From NCBI RefSeq assembly GCF_024158915.1, contig NZ_JAMZGF010000009.1:62001-126000 (forward strand): DNA of 64,000 nucleotides. Direction: 5' to 3'. The notes beneath the pieces are model-generated. The model was not told the DNA's origin and searched no databases. It saw only the letters and a program-made list of their open reading frames with translations. Source of the stretch: Chryseobacterium sp. S0630. Lineage in GTDB: Bacteria > Bacteroidota > Bacteroidia > Flavobacteriales > Weeksellaceae. Below, in pieces: positions 44,177 to 51,646 of the stretch. The number at the start of each line of letters is the position of its first letter. Positions within the stretch are counted from its first letter, which is position 1. The translations under genes and the position numbers were made by a program.

Positions 44177-45040
44177 CTACATTCCTCGGAACACTTTTGG
44201 AGACATACCGGTTTTTTTACGGAAAAATCTCGCAAAATAATTAGGATAATCAAACCCCAGACTGTAAGAAATTTCACTGATGGAAAGTGACGTGTTTTTA
44301 AGCTTGTCTTTTGCCTGTTTTAATACAAAATTATGAATATGCTCTATAGGTGATTCGCCGGTAAAATGCTTGATCAGATCTCCAAAATAATTAGCAGACA
44401 GGTTGGCCTTCTGTGCAAAAAATGCAACAGACGGAAGACCTGAAACTTCTTCTTTCTGACTGAAATACTGTTTCAGGTTTTCATAAAAATTTTCAATTAC
44501 TGAATCATAAATACTGCTTCTTGAATCAAACTGTCTGTCGTAAAACACTTGTGTATAAGACAAGATCAAGGTAATATAAGACAGGATAATATCTCTGGAA
44601 TAATTTTCTTTTTGGAATTCATTATATGCCTTTTTATAAAGATCCCACAGGATTTCCTCCTCTTCTTTTGTAAGAAACAAAGCCTCATGGTTATTGTAGT
44701 GGGGGAAATTATATTCTTTTGCCAGCTTATTGATATATTTGGCGCTTACCAGAATATTATAACCGGACTCAGGAGTATTAATATCCCAATCCAGATTATT
44801 CTGCGGACAATCAACATACATAAAGGATTTTGCCTGATCTTCCAAAAAATCGGTTTTCTTAAAGTTCTTTTCCAAAGGAGGTTTTATAGCCAGCAAATAG
44901 AAATCTATGGTAACAAGATCAGATTTCAACCTTATATTTTGCTCGTTTTCAAAATTGATGATAAGCAAATCTTCATTTTTAGGTTGAGCAACGTTCAGAT
45001 ATGATGCAAATTCTTTTATATTAAATATTTTATTAGCCAT
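44177..45040 (-). CDS. AraC family transcriptional regulator
   Basis: 287 residues. The N-terminal 180 residues form a cupin-like sensing domain (LLIINFENEQNIRLKSDLVTIDFYLLAIKPPL). The C-terminal AraC domain has the helix-turn-helix FFAQKANLSANYFGDLIKHFTGESP and the second helix-turn-helix ISEISYSLGFDYPNYFARFFRKKTGMSPKVFR. It precedes the tandem hydrolase genes on the same strand, which it probably controls. Single gene between terminator and upstream gap. Confidence 0.9.
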   Translation of the reverse strand: MANKIFNIKEFASYLNVAQPKNEDLLIINFENEQNIRLKSDLVTIDFYLLAIKPPLEKNFKKTDFLEDQAKSFMYVDCPQNNLDWDINTPESGYNILVSAKYINKLAKEYNFPHYNNHEALFLTKEEEEILWDLYKKAYNEFQKENYSRDIILSYITLILSYTQVFYDRQFDSRSSIYDSVIENFYENLKQYFSQKEEVSGLPSVAFFAQKANLSANYFGDLIKHFTGESPIEHIHNFVLKQAKDKLKNTSLSISEISYSLGFDYPNYFARFFRKKTGMSPKVFRGM

Positions 45041-45230
45041 TGCTTCAGAAATAATGTGTATACAAAAGTAGTTTCTTTATCTGCTAACATAAGGATACAT
45101 TTTAAGGTAAAAAAGAAATATTTTACTGATTTTCAAAGACGAGTGCTTCATAATCTTCATCTTATTTATCGATAGTATAAAATAAGGCTATCAGAATGAC
45201 GAAAATTAAAAATATTACATGGAAGAGAAT

Positions 45231-45259
45231 AAAAAAAGCTTCAACGTGCGTTGAAGCTT
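45231..45259 (-). terminator. Terminator of tRNA-Lys copy 2
   Basis: AAGCTTCAACG (45236-45246) and CGTTGAAGCTT (45249-45259), a perfect 11-bp stem with a 2-base loop; on the minus strand a T-run follows. Confidence 0.85.
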
Positions 45260-45266
45260 TTTCAAG

Positions 45267-45339
45267 TGACCCGGCTGGGATTCGAACCCAGGACCCATAC
45301 ATTAAAAGTGTATTGCTCTACCAGCTGAGCTACCGAGTC
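45267..45339 (-). tRNA. tRNA-Lys (TTT), copy 2
   Basis: Identical in all 73 bases to the copy at 41767-41839 (anticodon TTT). The identity continues 80 bases upstream with one mismatch, so the promoter and leader are also duplicated. Different terminators follow the two copies. Confidence 0.97.
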
Positions 45340-45382
45340 GGCCACTTACTTTTTTAAGTAAATCCCTTTATTTAAGGGACTG

Positions 45383-45412
45383 CAAAGATAGAAACTTTTT
45401 CTTTATTTACAA
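45383..45412 (-). promoter_or_regulatory. Promoter of tRNA-Lys copy 2
   Basis: TTG (45412-45410), 19-base spacer, TATCTTTG (45390-45383) on the minus strand; identical to copy 1. The region from 45420 to 45667 has decayed similarity to the copy 1 flank up to about 45480 and no gene. Confidence 0.75.
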
Positions 45413-45667
45413 TACTTTCCGGACATTTTATGCCGGTGATTCTGCTAACTTTTACAATATCAGACATAAAAATTTTACACACCTTAGGAGGTTCTTAATG
45501 TAAATTTCAAAAATGAGCCAAAAAGACTTCCGTTGAAAAATTGAAAACAGCAGTGAATCCCTTTGCTACTCGCAGGCGATCAGTAAATCAATTTTATTTT
45601 CTTAAAATTTGAAACAGCCTTAATATCAATAATTTGTTTTTCTCAAAAAAAATCACTATATTGATAT

Positions 45668-45829
45668 ATGAAAAAAAATGAACGTCAGGATAATATAACA
45701 CACGCTGGCAAAATTAACGAACGAACAAAAGCATTGGAAGTCCTTGAAAAAGCGAAAAAAGTACAAGGAAAAATTACATTTCTCCGTCAGGGAGTCGGGA
45801 GAAACTTTAAGCCCAAAAATGAGGAGTAA
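45668..45829 (+). CDS. 53-residue basic protein of unknown function
   Basis: ATG at 45668, 53 codons: MKKNERQDNITHAGKINERT... ending GRNFKPKNEE, TAA. Charged and lysine-rich, helical in the middle (KALEVLEKAKKVQGK), no signal peptide. A TATATTGA-like -7 box lies directly upstream and a strong terminator 100 bases downstream, so it looks like an independent small transcription unit. Short size makes it uncertain. No family recognised. Confidence 0.45.
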   Translation: MKKNERQDNITHAGKINERTKALEVLEKAKKVQGKITFLRQGVGRNFKPKNEE

Positions 45830-45931
45830 AGAAATAGCTGAATTTCAATTGCAAAAAGTACGAGTAGAATCAACTGGTCCGTTAATTTAAATAATCGGCC
45901 ATTTTGAAACATTATAGCAAACACTATAAAT

Positions 45932-45966
45932 AAAAAGACCTGCAAAAATAATTTGCAGGTTTTTTA
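45932..45966 (+). terminator. Terminator of the 53-codon gene
   Basis: ACCTGCAAA (45938-45946) and TTTGCAGGT (45952-45960) followed by TTTTTT. A's precede, so a bidirectional function is possible. Confidence 0.8.
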
Positions 45967-46188
45967 ATGCTTTTTGATGCTTTTCAGGATATATACGAAA
46001 GCCTTGAAAGAAAAGGAGTTCTAACTTCATGTCTTTTAGGTCTTAAAATCTGCAGCAGCAAAAATCCCTGTCCTATTCATGATTTGGCTGTTGCAGTGAA
46101 AGAAAAGGTTAAAATAATTTTCGAGTATAAAATTAAAGATTTAAAAGATCTCGGAAGTGTAATGAAAATGATGGAATATCCCGGTTAA
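45967..46188 (+). pseudogene. Rrf2-type regulator, N-terminal half missing
   Basis: 73 codons. They match the C-terminal half of Rrf2/IscR/NsrR-type regulators: LFDAFQDIYESLERKG (long dimerisation helix), CLLGLKICSSKNPC (three Cys, C-x6-C-x5-C, the Fe-S ligand loop) and HDLAVAVKEKVKIIFEYKIKDL (last helix). The winged helix of about 65 residues that should come first is absent; a terminator and a stop codon sit immediately upstream instead. So it is a 5'-truncated remnant, or less likely a stand-alone cluster-binding mini-protein. It is convergent with modC. Confidence 0.6.
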
Positions 46189-46206
46189 GCTCATTGGTTT
46201 AAAAAA

Positions 46207-46830
46207 TCATCTGATAACCAGTTTTTTATGAGCATAATCTTCAAATTCATTTTCGTTATGACTGATCACAAAAAAGGTTGATCCCTGGTTGATAGAGGTT
46301 TTCACGATCTCTTCTTTCATTATCTTCCTCATTGAAGGATCAACAGCAGAAAAAGGTTCGTCTAAGAGGGCAATCCTGGCATTCTGAACCAATGTTCTTG
46401 CCAGCGCAACTCTTTGCTGCTGGCCACCGGAAAGCCTGGAAGGAAATGCATTTTTCAGATTTTCCAGATTAAATATTTTCAAAACATGATTAATAATCTC
46501 TTCATTCTTTTTTTTCTGCGCAAATTCAATATTTTTCTTTACAGTCATGTTGGGAAACAAAGCATAGTTCTGAAACATCAATGCAATATCACGTTTTTGA
46601 GGTGACAGAAAGGTTTTGCCTTTTGTATCCGTTAAAACTGTATTATTTACTGTAATGAGTCCGGAATCCGGAGTAATTAATCCTGATACAATTTTAAAAA
46701 AAGTAGTTTTTCCAATTCCCGAATCTCCGGAAACATGTATAATACTTCCCGCTTCAAGCTGCTCATTAATCTCAAGAAACTGATTTCCTGAGGAGGTAAA
46801 AATCTGGTGCTTTATATAAATATCAATCAT
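46207..46830 (-). CDS. modC: Molybdate ABC transporter ATP-binding protein, short form
   Basis: 207 residues; usual ModC has about 350 because of a C-terminal molybdate-binding TOBE domain, which is absent here. ABC motifs: Walker A VSGDSGIGKTTFFK, Q-loop FQNYALFP, signature LSGGQQQRVALARTL, Walker B IALLDEPFSAVDPSMR, H-switch VISHNENEF. The start codon overlaps the stop of modB by four bases (ATGA), so they are translationally coupled. It energises molybdate import with ModA and ModB. Confidence 0.9.
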   Translation of the reverse strand: MIDIYIKHQIFTSSGNQFLEINEQLEAGSIIHVSGDSGIGKTTFFKIVSGLITPDSGLITVNNTVLTDTKGKTFLSPQKRDIALMFQNYALFPNMTVKKNIEFAQKKKNEEIINHVLKIFNLENLKNAFPSRLSGGQQQRVALARTLVQNARIALLDEPFSAVDPSMRKIMKEEIVKTSINQGSTFFVISHNENEFEDYAHKKLVIR

Positions 46831-47510
46831 CGGAATGTTGTTATATTAACTTTACGGTTGATACTATAAATCAGTACCAAAGTAAGAAATGAAAGAATAA
46901 AAAGTACAAATGCATATCGGTTTGCCGCTTCAAAATTAAGCGCCTGAACCTGGTCATATATTGCAACGGATGCAATTCTGGTTTCTTTGGGAATGTTTCC
47001 GCCCACCATAATGACAATACCGAATTCGCCGATACAATGTGCAAATGTAAGAGCAATTCCGGTAATAACGGAAGTTTTTATGTTGGGAAGAAGAACTTTA
47101 ATCAGAGTAACTATTTTGGATTTACCCATCGTATAGGAAGCCTGCCTCAACTCATCCGGTAATGAAGAAAAACCGTTCTGTAAAGGCTGAATCATAAATG
47201 GTAAGTTGGCGATGAGGCTTGCAAGAACAATTCCGTTGAAAGAAAAGGCAAGCCGGACATCAAAATACTGCTCTAAAAATTGTCCAAAAGTATTGTCAGG
47301 ACTGAAAGCCACCAGAAGGTAATACCCCATCACCGTTGGTGGCAAAACCATAGGCATACAAATGAGTGCTTCTGCTATAAATTTTAATCTAAACCGTGAA
47401 TATGTAATCCAGTAAGCAACAGGGATTCCAATGATGATTAAAATAATAGTTGTCACCAATGCCAATTTTCCGGTGAGAAGTAAAGTATATATAAAATCCT
47501 GATCTAGCAT
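46827..47510 (-). CDS. modB: Molybdate ABC transporter permease
   Basis: 227 residues, five to six membrane helices, BPD_transp_1 fold. The ABC-contacting EAA loop is LRQASYTMGKSKIVTLIKVLLPNIKTSVITGIALTFAHCIGEFGIVIMVGGNIP, the GEFG segment being typical of molybdate/sulfate-type permeases. Its start overlaps the modA stop by one base. Confidence 0.93.
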   Translation of the reverse strand: MLDQDFIYTLLLTGKLALVTTIILIIIGIPVAYWITYSRFRLKFIAEALICMPMVLPPTVMGYYLLVAFSPDNTFGQFLEQYFDVRLAFSFNGIVLASLIANLPFMIQPLQNGFSSLPDELRQASYTMGKSKIVTLIKVLLPNIKTSVITGIALTFAHCIGEFGIVIMVGGNIPKETRIASVAIYDQVQALNFEAANRYAFVLFILSFLTLVLIYSINRKVNITTFR

Positions 47511-48310
47511 TAGAATTCAATTACAGGTTTGTAACCATATTTTTTCCAGATTTTTATTGATTTTTCACTTTTAATAAAATCGAAAAAAAGCTGTGCTTCC
47601 GTTGTTGTTTTTCCTTTAAGAATAATACCGCTTTGCGGAATTGGTGATGATTCCTGTTCTGAAAGCTCATAAAATTTTCCTTTTCCTTTCATTTCTTTTC
47701 CCACTACGTTGGAAAGAGCAACAAAGGCAATATCAGCATTACCGGAAGAGGCAAATTGTGCTGCCTGATTAATATTTTCTGCCCAGACGATTTTATGTTC
47801 AATCGCCGCATATAAACCTGATTTTTTCAAAGCTTCAACAGCATTTTTGCCGTATGGAGCAAATTGCGGATTGGCAACGGCTATTTTTTTAACCTTCGGA
47901 TTTAATACCAGCTTCAGACCTTCGGAAACGTCCAAATTCGAGCTCCACAAAGCAATTCTTCCGTAAGTGTAGACCGAAGAATTACCGAAAGTTTTATTGT
48001 TACTTTTAAGCTTTTCAGGAAATGAAGAATCTGCTGAAAGAAACAGATCGAAAGGTGCTCCATTTATAATTTGCTGAACAAGTAATCCTGAAGATGCAAA
48101 GCTTATTTCAACTTTTCTACCATAATTTTCTTGTATATAAGCTTCCTTCAATTCTTCTAAAACATCTCTGAGGTTGGCAGCAGCAGCAATAGAAATCACA
48201 GAGGTTTCATTGCTTTTTTGGCTTCCGGATTGCTTTTCTTTGCAACTGAAAACAACTAGGAAAATTAAAAATATACTTAATACAAATTTTAACTGAGTCA
48301 ATTTATTCAT
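47510..48310 (-). CDS. modA: Molybdate-binding lipoprotein
   Basis: 266 residues from ATG 48310; the longer reading frame adds 23 unrelated residues. Lipoprotein signal (LTQLKFVLSIFLIFLVVFSC). Type II periplasmic binding fold with the ModA pattern SIAAAANLRDVLEELKEAY, SFASSGLLVQQIINGAPFDLFLSADSSFPEKL and NAEFAPYGKNAVEALKKSGLY-like NPQFAPYGKNAVEAL. Captures molybdate or tungstate for ModBC. Repeat copy C separates it from the Moco genes. Confidence 0.93.
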   Translation of the reverse strand: MNKLTQLKFVLSIFLIFLVVFSCKEKQSGSQKSNETSVISIAAAANLRDVLEELKEAYIQENYGRKVEISFASSGLLVQQIINGAPFDLFLSADSSFPEKLKSNNKTFGNSSVYTYGRIALWSSNLDVSEGLKLVLNPKVKKIAVANPQFAPYGKNAVEALKKSGLYAAIEHKIVWAENINQAAQFASSGNADIAFVALSNVVGKEMKGKGKFYELSEQESSPIPQSGIILKGKTTTEAQLFFDFIKSEKSIKIWKKYGYKPVIEF

Positions 48311-48390
48311 AACATTTACTGCATAAAAGAAAGATGTAAAATTATTATCTGGAACTTGTTTAAACTTATCAAAAAACATTGGATATTTAT

Positions 48391-48510
48391 TAAAACCCTT
48401 AAGAATGATTTAAGAAATAAAGTATAGTTAAGATGAATCATTCTGATTTTAAGCTAAAGCGAAGCTTATCTTAATATTCTTAACACCTTAATACAGTCTT
48501 AATGGTTCAA
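48391..48510. repeat. Palindromic intergenic repeat, copy C
   Basis: Same family as copies D to F: AAGAAATAAAGTATAGTTAAG, ATGAATCATTCTGATTTTAAG, AAAGCGAAGCTTATCTTAAT and the TCTTAATGGTTCAAAA end. The left outer arm is partly degenerate (AAACCCTTAAG). Inside it TAAGCTAAAGCGAAGCTTA can form a hairpin. It lies between modA and the small protein gene, within the molybdenum block. Confidence 0.8.
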
Positions 48511-48582
48511 AAACAAAAGTTTAAACAAATTGCTGATTAAAAAATAAGGTTTTCTAATCAATCAAAGTATGACAAAACAAGA

Positions 48583-48807
48583 TTACTTTAGCTTTTCCAA
48601 TGTTTTACATTTTTCTTTATCACCGGTTTTTATGACAGAAATATCAATATATTTCACGGCTCCACCACTTGATGATTCAAATTGTTTAGCTTTTTTATCA
48701 GCATATTCGGGGGTGTAGCCAATTCCCATAACGACTTTATGTCCGTTGCATTCTCCCATGGCTAAAAACAGATATTCTCCTAATGCGGATTGGATGTTGA
48801 TGCTCAT
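48583..48807 (-). CDS. Small protein of unknown function in the molybdenum block
   Basis: 74 residues, no signal peptide, a mixed beta-alpha sequence: MSINIQSALGEYLFLAMGECNGHKVVMGIGYTPEYADKKAKQF... with two Cys. I do not recognise it. It lies 45 bases after the moaC-mogA gene and could be co-transcribed with it. Confidence 0.5.
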   Translation of the reverse strand: MSINIQSALGEYLFLAMGECNGHKVVMGIGYTPEYADKKAKQFESSSGGAVKYIDISVIKTGDKEKCKTLEKLK

Positions 48808-48852
48808 TTTTAAATATTTAAATTATTTTGTTGTGTTGATCTTGCTCCGTTC

Positions 48853-49758
48853 TTAGTGCTGTGCTCCTTTCACTATTTTATAGATATGAAGAATTCCCGG
48901 AAATATGGCATCCATTGATTCCTCAGCACCTTTTGTGGAACCGGGAAGCGCTATTACAAGAGTATCGCCAATCATGCCTGCAAGACTTCTGGAAAGCATT
49001 GAATAGGGAGTACGCAGCTGTCCATAGCTTCTTATAGCTTCTGCAACACCGGGGATTTCCCGCTCCAGAAGCGGACGAACAGCTTCAGGAGTTACATCCC
49101 GTTTTGACAATCCGGTTCCTCCGGTGATAATGATAAGCCTTGTCCCCTGCTCTACATCTGATTTTATTTTTTCCTGAATTTCCTTGATTTCATCAGGGAT
49201 AACAACATAATCATTGATATCTACATGATGTTTTTCCAGAGCCGCAATAATCGCTTTTCCTGCTTTATCTTCTTTTTTTCCGGCAAAAATGCTGTCTGAA
49301 CAAACAATTACAGATGCATCAATACCTTCCCCTGAATCTTTACTATCTGATTTTCCTCCTTTTTTCTCCAGCAGTTTAATATTTTTGATTTCGATATTTT
49401 TATCAATCGGTTTCAGCATATCATACATGGTGAGTGCAACTACAGAAGCAGAGTGCATGGCCTCCACTTCTACTCCGGTCTTGTAAATGGTATGAATTTC
49501 TGAGGTGACATGAATATCGAGATTCCTGATTTCAAACTGAATTGAGGTATATTCTATCGGAAGCGGATGGCAGTCCGGAATAACATCGCTTGTTTTTTTG
49601 GCAGCAAACAATCCTGCAGTCTTTGACATTTCAAATACATTTCCTTTCGGAACTTTGTGATTTACAATCGCATCGATCGTATCCTGTGAGCTTACGCTTA
49701 CTATAGCCTCTGCAATAGCTTTTCTAAGGGTACTGTTTTTATGGGTGATATTGACCAT
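48853..49758 (-). CDS. moaCB: MoaC-MogA/MoaB fusion, molybdenum cofactor synthesis
   Basis: 301 residues. Residues 1-145 are MoaC (cyclic pyranopterin monophosphate synthase): VNITHKNSTLRKAIAEA, SKTAGLFAAKKTSDVIPDCHPLPIEYTSI and GVEVEAMHSASVVALTMYDMLK with the active-site region. After a Lys/Ser-rich linker (KKGGKSDSKDSGEG) comes a MogA/MoaB domain (about 150-301: SDSIFAGKKEDKAGKAI, TGGTGLSKRDVTPEAV, MLSRSLAGMIGDTLVIALPGSTKGAEE) that adenylylates molybdopterin. The fusion is normal for several bacterial groups. The symbol describes the two domains. Confidence 0.92.
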   Translation of the reverse strand: MVNITHKNSTLRKAIAEAIVSVSSQDTIDAIVNHKVPKGNVFEMSKTAGLFAAKKTSDVIPDCHPLPIEYTSIQFEIRNLDIHVTSEIHTIYKTGVEVEAMHSASVVALTMYDMLKPIDKNIEIKNIKLLEKKGGKSDSKDSGEGIDASVIVCSDSIFAGKKEDKAGKAIIAALEKHHVDINDYVVIPDEIKEIQEKIKSDVEQGTRLIIITGGTGLSKRDVTPEAVRPLLEREIPGVAEAIRSYGQLRTPYSMLSRSLAGMIGDTLVIALPGSTKGAEESMDAIFPGILHIYKIVKGAQH

Positions 49759-49795
49759 TTTTGTATTAATTTATTGTTGAAACCTTATTCTATGT

Positions 49796-50233
49796 TTATC
49801 TGTTTTCTTTCCACGTATAGGATTGGTCTTCCAGAATCTCTTTTCCCCACAAAGGAATTTCTTTCTTAATTCTATCTACCATTTCGTCACAGGCATCGAT
49901 AGCTTCTTTTCTATGCTCAGCAGAAGTGAAGACAAACAAACAGATCTCTCCAACTTTGATATTTCCTAATGAATGGTAGATATGCGCACATATCAGCTTA
50001 TATTTTGAGATGATTTCTTCCCGGATATCATGGGCTTTTTCCAATGCCATTTCCTGATAAGCAGTAAATTCCATGGATTGAATTTTTTTATCATGAATCA
50101 TGTCTTCACGAATCTGCCCCAGAAAAATACTGTGTCCGCCAATATTGGTTTTAACGGTATGTTTGGCGATACTTTCTGCAACAAATGAGGGACTGATAGG
50201 GCCTTCAATAAATATATTTTTTATTTTTTTCAT
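49796..50233 (-). CDS. moaE: Molybdopterin synthase catalytic subunit
   Basis: 145 residues, full length. It holds the MoaE features GGHSIFLGQIREDMIHDKKIQSMEFTAYQEMALEKAHDI and HSLGNIKVGEICLFVFTSAEHRKEAIDACDEMVDRIKKEIPLWGKEIL (catalytic Lys near KKEIPLWGKE). It joins with MoaD to insert two sulfurs into precursor Z. Its start overlaps the MoeB-like stop by four bases. Confidence 0.93.
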   Translation of the reverse strand: MKKIKNIFIEGPISPSFVAESIAKHTVKTNIGGHSIFLGQIREDMIHDKKIQSMEFTAYQEMALEKAHDIREEIISKYKLICAHIYHSLGNIKVGEICLFVFTSAEHRKEAIDACDEMVDRIKKEIPLWGKEILEDQSYTWKENR

Positions 50234-51315
50234 GATAATATTGATTTTGCTCCGGCTGGAAAATGTTTGATTTCTTTTTCCGGAAAATAGGTTTTTGTAA
50301 GTTCTAATGCTTTTCTGCTTCTTTTTCCTGAAGCACAGATAAAGCAGAGATTCTCGTAGTTTTCTAATGTTTTCAAATTTTGTCCGAGGGAAGCTAAGGG
50401 AATTTCCAAAGCCTGAAATGAGTTTAATCTCGGCAGTTCATCTGCTTCCCGGACATCAATCAGAATACTGTTTTTCTGATTCAGGAATATCTGTAAATCT
50501 GCAGTTGACCGAATCTCATTTTCTTTCCTGATATTACAGAATTCTTCATAGTTGAAATTTTTAAATTGTTCAATTGTTTCGGGTCCTGATTTTTCTTGAC
50601 AAGGATTAAAATTAACAATCATTGATTGGTAATTTCTGGTATTGAAAGACAACAGTTGATGAATCAGCACATCTTCCGAGCCAATTAACAGCTTGATTAC
50701 TTCATTGGCCTGAAAAGTACCTATCACAGCCGAATGCGCTGGCAAAACTCCTGCTTCATTACAATCAGGGACTTCATTCTGATTGGGTGGTACCGGAAAA
50801 AGATCTCGATAATTGGTTACCTTATTGTCTTTTTCCACATTGAAAACAGAAATCTGACCTTCATGCCTGAAAATAGATGCATAGGCCAATGGTTTCTTCA
50901 GCAGCGCGCAGGCATCATTGAGCAAATACCGGGTGGTAAAATTATCCGTACAGTCTACAATGACATCGAAATTATGAATAATGGAAAATACATTATCTGA
51001 TGTGAGCATTTCCTGAAATGCAGCCATCTCTGTATCTGTATTCATCTTATTCAAATGTTCAACTGCAGCAATTACTTTTGGTGTTCCCACATCCTGTTCA
51101 TCATACAGAAACTGCCTGTGGAGATTATCCATCTCTACAATATCAAAATCAACAATTCCTATTGCTCCTATTCCGGAAGAAACCAGAATCTGAAGAACCG
51201 GACACCCCAAACCGCCTGCACCGACAACCAAAACTGAAGATTCAGCAAGTTTTTCCTGTGCAGTGATGCCGAAGTCCGGGAGTATCATTTGTCTGTTGTA
51301 TCTTTTTAAATCCAT
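50230..51315 (-). CDS. moeB: MoeB-like adenylyltransferase with rhodanese domain
   Basis: 361 residues from ATG 51315 (MDLKRYNRQMILPDFG); 17 further codons upstream are open. The E1-like domain has the nucleotide loop VLVVGAGGLGCPVLQILVSSGIG, the RYNRQ start, DNLHRQFLYDEQDVG and the DCTDNFTTRYLLNDAC region. A C-terminal rhodanese domain (about 270-361) has the active Cys in LCFICASGKRSRKAL. It adenylates the C-terminal glycine of MoaD so that sulfur can be added. Four-base overlap with moaE. Confidence 0.9.
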   Translation of the reverse strand: MDLKRYNRQMILPDFGITAQEKLAESSVLVVGAGGLGCPVLQILVSSGIGAIGIVDFDIVEMDNLHRQFLYDEQDVGTPKVIAAVEHLNKMNTDTEMAAFQEMLTSDNVFSIIHNFDVIVDCTDNFTTRYLLNDACALLKKPLAYASIFRHEGQISVFNVEKDNKVTNYRDLFPVPPNQNEVPDCNEAGVLPAHSAVIGTFQANEVIKLLIGSEDVLIHQLLSFNTRNYQSMIVNFNPCQEKSGPETIEQFKNFNYEEFCNIRKENEIRSTADLQIFLNQKNSILIDVREADELPRLNSFQALEIPLASLGQNLKTLENYENLCFICASGKRSRKALELTKTYFPEKEIKHFPAGAKSILS

Positions 51316-51402
51316 TCTCAAAGAAGTTTTTATTTTCAACATAAGTTTAGCCAACGGCTGACTCAAAGGTTTTCATTCTTACTGATTATCAAACCATTAA
51401 AA

Positions 51403-51636
51403 TCAACCTCCTGAATAAGGCGGCAACAAAGCTATTTCTGCATCACCGGAAATGGATTGCCCGTCTTCAGCCTTTACCCCGTTCACTACAATTAAAAATG
51501 TAAGTTCTTTTAAAGCCGGAAATTTTTCATACAACAGTTTTTTTAAATCAGAAATAGTATTGATGTTTTCTGTATCTAAATCATATTGACCTTTCCTGAA
51601 GATGTCTGTAAGTTTTCCAAATATTTTAAGTGTCAT
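51403..51636 (-). CDS. moaD: Molybdopterin synthase sulfur carrier subunit
   Basis: 77 residues, ubiquitin-like, ending in the required diglycine (LPPYSGG), which becomes the thiocarboxylate. MoaD features: NTISDLKKLLYEKFPALKE and VNGVKAEDGQSISGDAEIALLPP. It lies ten bases after the TonB receptor gene and 87 bases before moeB. Confidence 0.92.
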   Translation of the reverse strand: MTLKIFGKLTDIFRKGQYDLDTENINTISDLKKLLYEKFPALKELTFLIVVNGVKAEDGQSISGDAEIALLPPYSGG

Positions 51637-51646
51637 TATTTCATTT

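Noticed and set aside
41766..45419. Integrated genomic island between the tRNA-Lys copies
   Set aside because: No integrase, phage or transfer gene between them; only a duplicated tRNA locus can be supported.
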